Positions 1 to 6,484 of a stretch of DNA of 64,000 bases are shown in pieces. Source of the DNA: Terasakiella brassicae. GTDB taxonomy: Bacteria > Pseudomonadota > Alphaproteobacteria > Rhodospirillales > Terasakiellaceae. The stretch lies in the NCBI RefSeq assembly GCF_014641495.1, contig NZ_BMHV01000015.1:23036-87035 (forward strand), written 5' to 3'. The notes beneath the pieces are model-generated. The model was not told the DNA's origin, searched no databases, and saw only the letters and a program-made list of their open reading frames with translations. Positions within the stretch are counted from its first letter, which is position 1. Each line of letters starts with the position of its first letter. The translations under genes and the position numbers were made by a program.

Positions 1-599
1 AAATCTTTCAGGAAATGATCAAATCCTTTTAACAGGCTTTGACCTTGCGTTTCGACCGCTGCCTTAATCACAGCCGGATTGGTTGCTGCAAAGTTACTTG
101 GTGCCATCGACTGAACAAAGTTACGAGTATAGAAATCAACTTTCTTTTGCGTACTTTCATCAATCCCGTTCACGTCAGACATCGTATTTTTGATCCAACG
201 TGCCGTTAACAGATAATATTGTTTGACCGCATCAAAATAGATTTCTTCTTCCCATGCTTCATCTTTAAAACGACGATCCCCGGGAACCGGTTTTGCAACA
301 GGTTCTGTTTCCTGCCCGAGCATACGCTGGGTCACATGTTGCCAAAGGGCCGTATATTCTTTCCATAAATCAGCTTGAGCCTGCGCAAGACGCTGCGGAT
401 CCTGCATAAGCTGTGTCGAGGCCTTCAAAAACGCCTTGCCGACAACATAAGGGTCTGGAATCTGAAAACCGTCATCTTCAGCCTGACGCTCAAGAAACTT
501 TGTCATAATACGCTGAGAACGCTCTGCAAAATCCTGCATAGAGTCCATCAGCTGTTGTTGATCGACATTCATCAAGTTTTGTTCTTGTCCTTGAGTCAA
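1..599 (-). CDS. phaC: Class I poly(3-hydroxyalkanoate) synthase, N-terminal part
   Basis: This reading frame is open to the window edge, so only about 199 N-terminal residues are present and the catalytic Cys lies outside. The product would polymerise (R)-3-hydroxyacyl-CoA into PHA granules. The visible part matches the PhaC N-terminal domain: an early helical region, a 'GDRRFKDEAWEE' motif, a 'YYLLTARW' segment, and an 'NFAATNP' plus 'GFDHFLKD' region as in class I synthases. I chose the TTG at 599 because a GGGGAG Shine-Dalgarno sits about 7 bases upstream; an in-frame ATG at 572 has no such site. It follows hisN on the same strand after a 195-base gap that could hold its own promoter. Identification is by recalled family motifs and is strong for the domain shown. 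Confidence 0.9.
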   Translation of the reverse strand, partial: MTQGQEQNLMNVDQQQLMDSMQDFAERSQRIMTKFLERQAEDDGFQIPDPYVVGKAFLKASTQLMQDPQRLAQAQADLWKEYTALWQHVTQRMLGQETEPVAKPVPGDRRFKDEAWEEEIYFDAVKQYYLLTARWIKNTMSDVNGIDESTQKKVDFYTRNFVQSMAPSNFAATNPAVIKAAVETQGQSLLKGFDHFLKD

Positions 600-794
600 A
601 CCCAAATCTCCCCTTTTTTTAATTTTTCAACTACGCAAGTGCAGTTCAATCTATTCTGTGCTCAATGTCAATTTTCGAACACACTTTTTTATTGTCAGGA
701 TAATGTCAATCATTCATCAAAGAATAAACTTATGCATTTTCACCCACACAAGCTATTGATTTCACACGAAACAAAATAGCGCACACCTTAGTAA
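600..794 (-). promoter_or_regulatory. phaC upstream region, possible promoter
   Basis: This is the 195-base gap between the hisN stop and the phaC start. Read on the minus strand it is AT-rich and contains two TTGACA hexamers that could serve as -35 elements, but I do not see a convincing -10 box at 16-18 bases from either. No gene or tRNA is visible. It probably carries the phaC promoter; that is inference from position. Confidence 0.3.
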
Positions 795-1559
795 TTAGCT
801 TTTCAAGAGTTCTAACGCTTGCTGGTGTAGCTGTGGGGTTGCGGCGGCTACAATGCGTCCATCCCAATTTAAGGTGACCTCTTCACCGTCCCAGCCGGTG
901 ACGATTCCACCGGCACCTTGAATAACAGGCACCAATGCCATCGCATCATAGGGCTGCAAACCTGCCTCAATCACCAAATCAATATGACCGGATGCCAACA
1001 ACGCATAGGCATAGCAATCGGTTCCATAACGTGTGCATTTAACCTTATCCTTTACACGGTTAAAGCCTGCGGCCTGTTCCTCAGTAAACAGGTCTATATC
1101 CGTTGTGAATAAACTTGCCTGATTCAAATCCACGCCGGTACGAACTTGGCAATAGCTTCCGTTGTAGGTTGTACCGTTGGGGCTGCCCACCCAACGTTCT
1201 TTCATCATCGGGACATCCAGCACACCGATTTGCGGCACACCGTTTTCCAAATAAGCAATCAAAGTTCCAAACCACGGTGCCCCACAAATAAAAGATCGCG
1301 TGCCATCAATCGGGTCCAGTACCCACGTATGTACGCCGTCCCCTTCTTTCACACCATGTTCTTCACCAAAAATACCATGATCTTCAAACGCTTGCTCGAT
1401 CCGTTCGCGCATGGCTGCTTCAGCACTTCGATCAGCAATTGTTACAGGGCTATCATCGGCTTTATCAATCACCCCGACATTCCGCCTGAAATAAGGTTCA
1501 ATAACGGCGCGGGATGTATCAGCAAGACTTGCCGCAAACTCAAGGATTTCCGTTGTCAT
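795..1559 (-). CDS. hisN: Inositol monophosphatase-family phosphatase, HisN-type histidinol-phosphatase
   Basis: A 254-aa protein of the Mg-dependent inositol monophosphatase superfamily. The diagnostic motifs are present: the GEEHG metal-binding glutamate at residues 65-69, the WVLDPIDGTRSF motif (79-90) with Asp82 and Asp85 as metal ligands, and a PYDAMALVPVIQGAGG motif near residue 205. The sequence most resembles the HisN branch that dephosphorylates histidinol phosphate, but members of this superfamily are hard to separate by sequence, so the substrate is inferred. It starts 3 bases after the gabD stop on the same strand, so the two are cotranscribed. Neither gabD nor phaC points to histidine synthesis, so an alternative phosphate ester substrate is possible. 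Confidence 0.85.
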   Translation of the reverse strand: MTTEILEFAASLADTSRAVIEPYFRRNVGVIDKADDSPVTIADRSAEAAMRERIEQAFEDHGIFGEEHGVKEGDGVHTWVLDPIDGTRSFICGAPWFGTLIAYLENGVPQIGVLDVPMMKERWVGSPNGTTYNGSYCQVRTGVDLNQASLFTTDIDLFTEEQAAGFNRVKDKVKCTRYGTDCYAYALLASGHIDLVIEAGLQPYDAMALVPVIQGAGGIVTGWDGEEVTLNWDGRIVAAATPQLHQQALELLKS

Positions 1560-1562
1560 GTT

Positions 1563-3029
1563 TTATTTATCCACTCCACCCATGCACAGGTATTTAATTT
1601 CAACAAAATCTTCGACACCATACTTAGAACCCTCCCGGCCAATGCCAGACTCTTTTACCCCGCCAAAAGGAGCTGCTTCGGTTGAAATGATACCTTCATT
1701 GATACCGACAATACCATATTCAAGACCTTCACTAACACGCCAGATACGCCCGATATCGCGTGCATAAAAATAAGCTGCCAAGCCAAATGGTGTATCATTG
1801 GCCTTAACGATGACTTCTTCTTCGCTTTCAAACTTGTAAAGTGGAGCAACAGGACCAAAAATTTCTTCATTGGCAATGCGCATGTCAGTTGTCACATCGG
1901 TAAGAATAGTCGGTTGATAGAACGTCCCGCCAAGATCATGGGCTTGTCCACCGCACACAACCTTCGCCCCTTTGTCTTTGGCATCATCAACGAGGTTTTG
2001 AACCTTTTCCAACGCAGCTTTATTGATCAAGGGGCCTTGGGTCACACCATCCTGATCGCCTGAACCCACTTTGAAGGTCCGAACGGCATCTGCCAGTTTT
2101 TGGGCGAATTCATCATAAACACCGGCTTGAACGAAAATACGGTTTGCGCACACACAGGTTTGCCCTGCATTGCGATATTTCGACGCAATCGCCCCCACAA
2201 CCGCCGCATCCAAATCCGCATCATCAAACACAATAAACGGCGCATTCCCACCAAGTTCCAAAGACACTTTCTTGACTTGGTCTGCGCATTGCTTCATCAA
2301 CAGTTTGCCAACCGGGGTGGACCCTGTGAAACTGACTTTGCGAACAATCGGGTTACCTGTCAGTTCCCCACCGACCGCAACGGCATTTGGTTTATTACAG
2401 GTGACAACGTTAAACACGCCTTTTGGAACACCCGCACGTTCGGCCAATTCCGCCAAGGCCAATGCACTCAGCGGGGTATCTTCTGCAGGTTTGACAACAG
2501 CCGTACATCCAACAGCCAAAGCAGGTGCCACCTTGCGTGTAATCATCGCCAGCGGGAAATTCCACGGTGTAATCGCACCAATAACGCCAATAGGCTGCTT
2601 GATGACAACTACCCGCTTATCTGCACCGTGCGCCGGGATGACATCCCCATAAAGACGTTTTCCTTCTTCTGCAAACCATTCCACAAAAGAGGCCCCATAG
2701 ATAACCTCGCCACGTGCCTCTGCCAAAGGCTTGCCTTGTTCAAAGGTCATCAACTGCGCAAGGTCTTCCTGATTTTGTAAAATCAGGTCGTACCACGCCC
2801 GCAAGATATTTGCGCGTTCTTTTGCTGTCTTTGAGCGCCAGGACGCTAAGGCCGAATTAGCCGCATCAATGGCATGTTTGGTTTCAGCTGCCCCCAAATC
2901 CGGTACAGCTGCAATTAAGTCACCATTTGCAGGATTAAAAACATCAAACGTGTCCCCATTATCGCTGTCACACCATTGACCATCAATATAGGCTTGAGTA
3001 CGCAATAATTTTGGATCGGTAAGTTTCAT
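1563..3029 (-). CDS. gabD: NAD(P)-dependent succinate-semialdehyde dehydrogenase
   Basis: A full-length 488-aa aldehyde dehydrogenase of the GabD type. It would oxidise succinate semialdehyde to succinate, feeding GABA or 4-hydroxybutyrate carbon into the TCA cycle in the cytoplasm. Visible motifs are the TPWNFPLAM cofactor segment, the FTGSTPVGK nucleotide-binding loop, LELGGNAPF with the general-base Glu, and GQTCVCANR with the catalytic Cys. The C-terminal FGGVKESGIGREGSKYG is typical of GabD. It is preceded by a DUF1491 gene and followed after 3 bases by hisN. The pairing with phaC downstream fits 4-hydroxybutyrate/PHA metabolism but that link is only suggestive. Confidence 0.92.
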   Translation of the reverse strand: MKLTDPKLLRTQAYIDGQWCDSDNGDTFDVFNPANGDLIAAVPDLGAAETKHAIDAANSALASWRSKTAKERANILRAWYDLILQNQEDLAQLMTFEQGKPLAEARGEVIYGASFVEWFAEEGKRLYGDVIPAHGADKRVVVIKQPIGVIGAITPWNFPLAMITRKVAPALAVGCTAVVKPAEDTPLSALALAELAERAGVPKGVFNVVTCNKPNAVAVGGELTGNPIVRKVSFTGSTPVGKLLMKQCADQVKKVSLELGGNAPFIVFDDADLDAAVVGAIASKYRNAGQTCVCANRIFVQAGVYDEFAQKLADAVRTFKVGSGDQDGVTQGPLINKAALEKVQNLVDDAKDKGAKVVCGGQAHDLGGTFYQPTILTDVTTDMRIANEEIFGPVAPLYKFESEEEVIVKANDTPFGLAAYFYARDIGRIWRVSEGLEYGIVGINEGIISTEAAPFGGVKESGIGREGSKYGVEDFVEIKYLCMGGVDK

Positions 3030-3074
3030 ATTTTCCTCCTGAAAAACGTTTGCTTGACGTTACCCGAGCCACGC

Positions 3075-3413
3075 CTATTCGACAAGTGTCGCGTCCAGTT
3101 GGTATTGTTTTTTCGGATCTTCTATTTCCAAAACCCAAAGATCCGGGTCACGTGCCACTTGTCGGTTAATGTAGGCGTCACAATCACGTTCATCGACAAA
3201 TCCGTTTTTCAAGCCATGCATCCAGCCACGTTCTCCCTCAATTGTGGTTACAGGCACAAAAACGGCACAACCTTCTGAAAAACGATTTAACTTCAAAAAT
3301 ACGGACCCAGAATCAGGATCTCCTTTACGAATAACCATTGCAGAAATAAACTTTATATCGCAAACACGCAATTGAGCTTGCACCCACAGTCCTGCTTTTA
3401 GCCGATCCGACAC
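3075..3413 (-). CDS. DUF1491 family protein
   Basis: A 112-aa protein of unknown function matching the small alphaproteobacterial family DUF1491. Typical features are the 'LKAGLWVQAQLRVCD' N-terminus, 'GDPDSGSVFLKLNR' and the 'DERDCDAYINRQVARDPDLWVLEIED' C-terminal block. I chose a GTG start at 3413, which follows a GGAGAAAAAC ribosome-binding site. It precedes gabD by 45 bases on the same strand and is divergent from the HIT gene, with only about 43 bases between the two starts, so the two promoters must overlap. No enzymatic motif is visible. Confidence 0.8.
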   Translation of the reverse strand: MSDRLKAGLWVQAQLRVCDIKFISAMVIRKGDPDSGSVFLKLNRFSEGCAVFVPVTTIEGERGWMHGLKNGFVDERDCDAYINRQVARDPDLWVLEIEDPKKQYQLDATLVE

Positions 3414-3456
3414 GTTTTTCTCCGGTCTTCATTAAATTAAAATGATAGTGAGCCCT

Positions 3457-3867
3457 ATGTTTAAACTAAACGACAGAATTGACAACGACACGTTTGAAAT
3501 TTGTAAACTTTCCTTGTGCGAAGTGCGCTTGATGAATGACGCAAATTACCCTTGGATTATCCTCATTCCGATGATGGAAGGACTAACTGAACTCCATCAC
3601 ATTCCCGCTGATCGACAATCTGAACTATATTCAGAAATCAATCAGGTTTCTCAGATCATGGAAGACATTTTTGCACCTAAATCCCTAAATGTTGCAGCCC
3701 TCGGAAATGTTGTCAGTCAATTACACATTCACGTCATTGCCCGGTTTGAAAACGACCAAACTTGGCCCGGACCCGTCTGGGGACAACACCCTGCCCGCCC
3801 CTATGAAGATAAAAACACACTTAATCGACTGGAAAATGCATTCAAGCAATTGCAATCTCGCGCTTAA
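3457..3867 (+). CDS. HIT-family nucleotide hydrolase
   Basis: A 136-aa histidine-triad protein. The triad region reads QLHIHVIARF, so the first His of the usual HxHxHxx pattern is Gln; from memory this is usual in the proteobacterial subgroup annotated as Ap4A hydrolase-like. The flanking PGPVWG segment is characteristic of this subgroup. It probably hydrolyses dinucleoside polyphosphates or nucleoside phosphoramidates. I start at ATG 3457 (protein beginning MFKLNDRI), which has a GTGAG a few bases upstream; an in-frame ATG at 3442 lacks a site and would extend the protein by five residues. The TetR gene follows 17 bases downstream. Confidence 0.85.
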   Translation: MFKLNDRIDNDTFEICKLSLCEVRLMNDANYPWIILIPMMEGLTELHHIPADRQSELYSEINQVSQIMEDIFAPKSLNVAALGNVVSQLHIHVIARFENDQTWPGPVWGQHPARPYEDKNTLNRLENAFKQLQSRA

Positions 3868-3884
3868 AGCGATAAAACACTGCC

Positions 3885-4514
3885 ATGACCACAATGATCC
3901 CACGCCGAAAATCACGCATCCGTCAACGCAATGAGGACGCTATCCTCAAGGCGGCCGAGATCGTTTTTGCCCAACGTGGGTTTGGTGCCGCAACAACGGC
4001 GGAGATCGCCAAACGGGCAGGCATCCCCAAAGCCAATTTGCACTATTATTTCAACACAAAAGAAGATTTATATACGCAAGTTCTGGAAAATATTCTTGGA
4101 ACATGGCTGACGGCAGCCGATGATTTTAATGAAGATCAGGACCCCAAATCCGCACTTGAAAACTACATCCGCACAAAAATCGAACTATCCCGCACCCGCC
4201 CGGAAGCATCAAAAATTTTCGCCAAGGAAATTATTAGTGGTGCACCGTTTCTAAAAGATCATTTACGCGGTGATATCAACCCGTGGCTGGAAGAAAAAAC
4301 ACGCATTTTCCAAAGCTGGATCGCACAAGGAAAAATGGCACAGGTCAATGTCCCTCACCTGTTCTTCCTGATTTGGTCCATGACGCAAACTTATGCCGAC
4401 TTTTCCACACAAATCAGTATTGTTCTCGATAAAGAAAAACTGGAAAAGAAAGATTTTGACACGGCCTGCGATATGATTCTTTCAATGGTTTTCGCCCTTT
4501 GCAATCTTAACTAA
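3885..4514 (+). CDS. TetR-family transcriptional regulator, RutR/YcdC-like
   Basis: A 209-aa one-component repressor. The N-terminal helix-turn-helix (about residues 15-60) contains the TetR signature 'RGFGAATTAEIAKRAGIPKANLHYYFNTKEDLY'. The C-terminal ligand domain (about 85-205), with 'RPEASKIFAKEIISGAPFL' and 'YADFSTQI', resembles the RutR/YcdC-type C-terminal domain, whose known members sense uracil or related pyrimidines. No rut pyrimidine-degradation genes are in the window, so the target is unknown. It lies 17 bases after the HIT gene and may be cotranscribed with it. A palindromic CRP-like site lies just downstream, belonging to the next gene. Confidence 0.85.
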   Translation: MTTMIPRRKSRIRQRNEDAILKAAEIVFAQRGFGAATTAEIAKRAGIPKANLHYYFNTKEDLYTQVLENILGTWLTAADDFNEDQDPKSALENYIRTKIELSRTRPEASKIFAKEIISGAPFLKDHLRGDINPWLEEKTRIFQSWIAQGKMAQVNVPHLFFLIWSMTQTYADFSTQISIVLDKEKLEKKDFDTACDMILSMVFALCNLN

Positions 4515-4525
4515 ACTGTCATTTG

Positions 4526-4541
4526 TGTGATCCAGGTCACA
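4526..4541. promoter_or_regulatory. CRP/FNR-family-type palindromic operator
   Basis: The sequence TGTGATCCAGGTCACA is a perfect TGTGA-N6-TCACA palindrome, the textbook CRP half-site arrangement. It lies 120 bases before the start codon of the 57-aa gene at 4661 and 12 bases after the tetR stop. A role in controlling the small gene is inferred from position only. Confidence 0.5.
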
Positions 4542-4660
4542 GCTGTAAAAGATCTCCCGTTATATTTATTTTTATGCCTCATCAAAATGGGTGATGGCAT
4601 GAGAATACGGTCTTTGTAAAACCCCGGCATCGGGATTACTAAAAAGAGCAGGATAAAGAA

Positions 4661-4834
4661 ATGTTATCGAAAAAGTGGATGCGATCAGGCGAAGAACCGC
4701 GTCTCAAAGATATGCTAAATGATCCGATTGTTGAATTGGTTATGGCCCGCGATAACCTGAATGCCAATGATGTGTGGCAGGTTGTCAATCAGGCGAAATC
4801 CCAAATCAATCAAATTGAATGTAACGCGGCCTAA
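4661..4834 (+). CDS. Small protein of unknown function (57 aa)
   Basis: A short frame beginning MLSKKWMRSGEEPRLKDMLN and ending QIECNAA. It has an AGGATAAAG ribosome-binding site just before the ATG, a plausible promoter region with a CRP-like palindrome upstream, and a rho-independent terminator downstream at 4880-4902. It therefore looks like a monocistronic, regulated small gene. The protein is soluble, mixed-charge and probably helical; the segment 'LKDMLNDPIVELVMARDNLNANDVWQVVNQAK' resembles a small DNA- or protein-binding helical bundle, but I recognise no family. The single Cys near the C-terminus is unlikely to bind metal alone. Confidence 0.65.
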   Translation: MLSKKWMRSGEEPRLKDMLNDPIVELVMARDNLNANDVWQVVNQAKSQINQIECNAA

Positions 4835-4879
4835 TTCTACCCTTTTCTTTTTTTGCGGAGAATTGTAGATTACCGTCAA

Positions 4880-4910
4880 AAGCGCCCTATGTTGGGGCGC
4901 TTATTATTTA
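4880..4910 (+). terminator. Rho-independent terminator after the 57-aa gene
   Basis: An AAGCGCCC stem pairs with GGGCGCTT across a short TATGTTG loop, followed by TATTATTTAT. It lies between the 57-aa gene and the parvulin gene and isolates them transcriptionally. Confidence 0.7.
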
Positions 4911-4932
4911 TCTAGCTATTGGAGATATCATC

Positions 4933-5253
4933 ATGGCTGATCAAGTCGGCGCAGCACACATCCTTCTCATGTACGCAGGTTCAGCGCGTTCCACCGCGAC
5001 ACGCAGCAAAGAAGAAGCCCTGCAACAGATTAAAGACATGAAAACCGAAATCGACAATGGCGCTGATTTTGGTGAACTGGCTCAACAGCATTCAGATTGC
5101 CCGTCTGGCGCAAGCGGCGGTGATCTCGGTACATTTGGTCGTGGCCAAATGGTCCCGGAATTTGAACAAGCTGCCTTCAGCATGGAAGTCGGCGCAACCA
5201 GCGACGTTGTTGAAACTGATTTTGGTTACCATCTGATCCAGCGTACCGCGTAA
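4933..5253 (+). CDS. Parvulin-type peptidyl-prolyl cis-trans isomerase
   Basis: A 106-aa single-domain parvulin similar to E. coli PpiC. It has the family pattern 'AAHILLMYAGS', 'FGELAQQHSDCPSGASGGDLGTFGRGQMVPEFEQAAF' and 'TDFGYHLIQRT'. It catalyses cis-trans isomerisation of Xaa-Pro bonds. There is no signal peptide, so it acts in the cytoplasm. It is flanked by a terminator on each side (4880-4910 and 5303-5339), so it is expressed as its own unit; the ribosome-binding site is GGAG at 4921-4924. Confidence 0.92.
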   Translation: MADQVGAAHILLMYAGSARSTATRSKEEALQQIKDMKTEIDNGADFGELAQQHSDCPSGASGGDLGTFGRGQMVPEFEQAAFSMEVGATSDVVETDFGYHLIQRTA

Positions 5254-5302
5254 TCGTATCGCCGCAAAATTCATTTGCGCTTTCGCGTTATTTATTAAAA
5301 AT

Positions 5303-5339
5303 GTTAGTGTGCCCCCAAAGGTGCACTAACATTTTTTTT
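5303..5339 (+). terminator. Rho-independent terminator of the parvulin gene
   Basis: GTTAGTGTGC (5303-5312) pairs with GTGCACTAAC (5321-5330) with two G-U pairs, followed by eight T residues at 5332-5339. The T run ends directly at the GGAG ribosome-binding site of the next gene, so the terminator sits inside that gene's leader. Confidence 0.85.
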
Positions 5340-5349
5340 GGAGAAAAAC

Positions 5350-6021
5350 ATGAGCGGCGTTGATCTGGACCACCCCGAAGCCATTTTCGTAAAACGACTT
5401 GATGGCACCGGTTATGGTTTCTTCTATTCAACCCCCGCACAATTTGATAATGCCGCCAATGGCTTTATCAGACCGATCAAAGCACGCATTCAACAAGAAG
5501 CCGCCGAAAAAAATGAAATCCCGGTAAATGCGGACGAGCTTTGCCTCAAAGCCTCTATAAAGGCGATGGAACGCGTTTATGCCCCAGATTGGGACGATCA
5601 GGCCGGAATTGACGGAACGCGCTGTGTGGCCGCATCCTGCGTTGCGGAAACCAAATGGGAAGACACCATTCCCCAGTGTATTGTTATCGAGCAGGTCGGC
5701 GATGATATCAGCATACGCGAAGGGTTCGAATTTTTGGAACATCCCGGTTACCCCCTTGGAGTTGTCATCGGCTCCAAAGGAGACGGTGGCGGCTTATGCC
5801 GTTTTTATGACAGCGAGGATGAATTCCGACTGGTCGCCACCAAACCACCCTCTTCCCTTATTTGGCTACCTCAGCTCATTTATCGCCTTTATGTACGCAC
5901 CCCGTCCATTATGACAGGGATTCCCACTCCTGATGAGGCTGGCAACGGCGTTGGTGTGGAATGTCATGCCTATAACCTGAATCGACAAGGGCAGTTGATC
6001 GAAAGACAACGTAAAAAATAA
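5350..6021 (+). CDS. Conserved-looking protein of unknown function (223 aa)
   Basis: I do not recognise this protein. The ATG at 5350 follows a GGAGAAAAAC ribosome-binding site; a TTG at 5338 in the same frame is too close to the terminator to be the start. The protein is soluble, acidic and free of signal peptide or membrane segments. Cys residues are scattered (around 65, 93, 98, 112 and 155) without a metal motif. A Gly-rich turn 'IGSKGDGGGLCRFYD' near residues 146-160 and a hydrophobic stretch 'SSLIWLPQLIYRLYVRTPSIM' near 175-195 stand out. It ends in a basic tail, RQRKK. It is bounded upstream by the parvulin terminator and downstream by a bidirectional terminator, so it is monocistronic. 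Confidence 0.7.
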   Translation: MSGVDLDHPEAIFVKRLDGTGYGFFYSTPAQFDNAANGFIRPIKARIQQEAAEKNEIPVNADELCLKASIKAMERVYAPDWDDQAGIDGTRCVAASCVAETKWEDTIPQCIVIEQVGDDISIREGFEFLEHPGYPLGVVIGSKGDGGGLCRFYDSEDEFRLVATKPPSSLIWLPQLIYRLYVRTPSIMTGIPTPDEAGNGVGVECHAYNLNRQGQLIERQRKK

Positions 6022-6093
6022 ACCGTTTTGATTCCCCTTCTATCAGGAGGAAGCCCCGAATCTTTACCTCTACAAAACAAAAAAATCGACAAC

Positions 6094-6126
6094 AAAAAAG
6101 CGCCGCCAAAACTGGCAGCGCTTTTT
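6094..6126. terminator. Bidirectional terminator between the 223-aa gene and the tRNA-Glu pair
   Basis: An AAAAAGCGC...GCGCTTTTT stem with an inner GCCA/TGGC pairing. A-tract and T-tract on both sides let it serve the + strand gene ending at 6021 and the - strand tRNAs. Confidence 0.75.
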
Positions 6127-6129
6127 GAA

Positions 6130-6205
6130 TGGCGACCCCTACGGGACTCGAACCCGTGTTGCCGCCGTGAAAGGGCGGTGTCCTAGGCCACTAGACGAAG
6201 GGGTC
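6130..6205 (-). tRNA. tRNA-Glu (anticodon UUC), copy 1
   Basis: Read on the minus strand the gene begins GACCCCTTCGTCTAGTGG and ends with an encoded CCA. The acceptor stem GACCCCT pairs with AGGGGTC, the anticodon loop carries TTC, and the T-arm has GGGTTCGAGTCCC. It is identical to copy 2 and lies 24 bases downstream of it. Confidence 0.96.
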
Positions 6206-6229
6206 ATATTCATTTTTTTACCAACGGGA

Positions 6230-6305
6230 TGGCGACCCCTACGGGACTCGAACCCGTGTTGCCGCCGTGAAAGGGCGGTGTCCTAGGCCACTAGACGAAG
6301 GGGTC
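6230..6305 (-). tRNA. tRNA-Glu (anticodon UUC), copy 2
   Basis: It is base-for-base identical to the copy at 6130-6205, including the encoded CCA. It is the promoter-proximal gene of the tandem, and the two are very likely transcribed together from the promoter at 6325-6353. Confidence 0.96.
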
Positions 6306-6324
6306 ATCGCCGTTGGTGAGGCGG

Positions 6325-6353
6325 GTTATAGACGATGCTTTCCGACCCCGCAA
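6325..6353 (-). promoter_or_regulatory. Putative sigma-70 promoter of the tRNA-Glu tandem
   Basis: On the minus strand TTGCGG (6353-6348) and TATAAC (6330-6325) are separated by exactly 17 bases. They lie about 20 bases before the first tRNA-Glu. The spacing and hexamers fit a housekeeping promoter; no experiment supports it. Confidence 0.55.
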
Positions 6354-6484
6354 GACAAAAATTGCATTTTTGTCATTTTTTTTCTAAGCGAATGATTTAA
6401 AAGAGCTTTTCATCAAGAAAACTGCGCTTTTAAAGAGAAACAGTCCGATTAAAATTTTGCATAAAAAAAAGCAGCGTACCCGTA

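Noticed and set aside
375..779. A 134-codon + strand frame near the left edge
   Set aside because: It covers the antisense of the phaC N-terminus and its promoter region; the phaC reading is far better supported.
2100..2780. A 226-codon open frame on the + strand across gabD
   Set aside because: It is antisense to a clear gabD, has no ribosome-binding site and its composition is that of a shadow frame.
6130..6305. Two identical 76-base units that look like a repeat pair or CRISPR-type repeat
   Set aside because: They fold as complete tRNA-Glu genes with encoded CCA; there are only two copies and one 24-base spacer.
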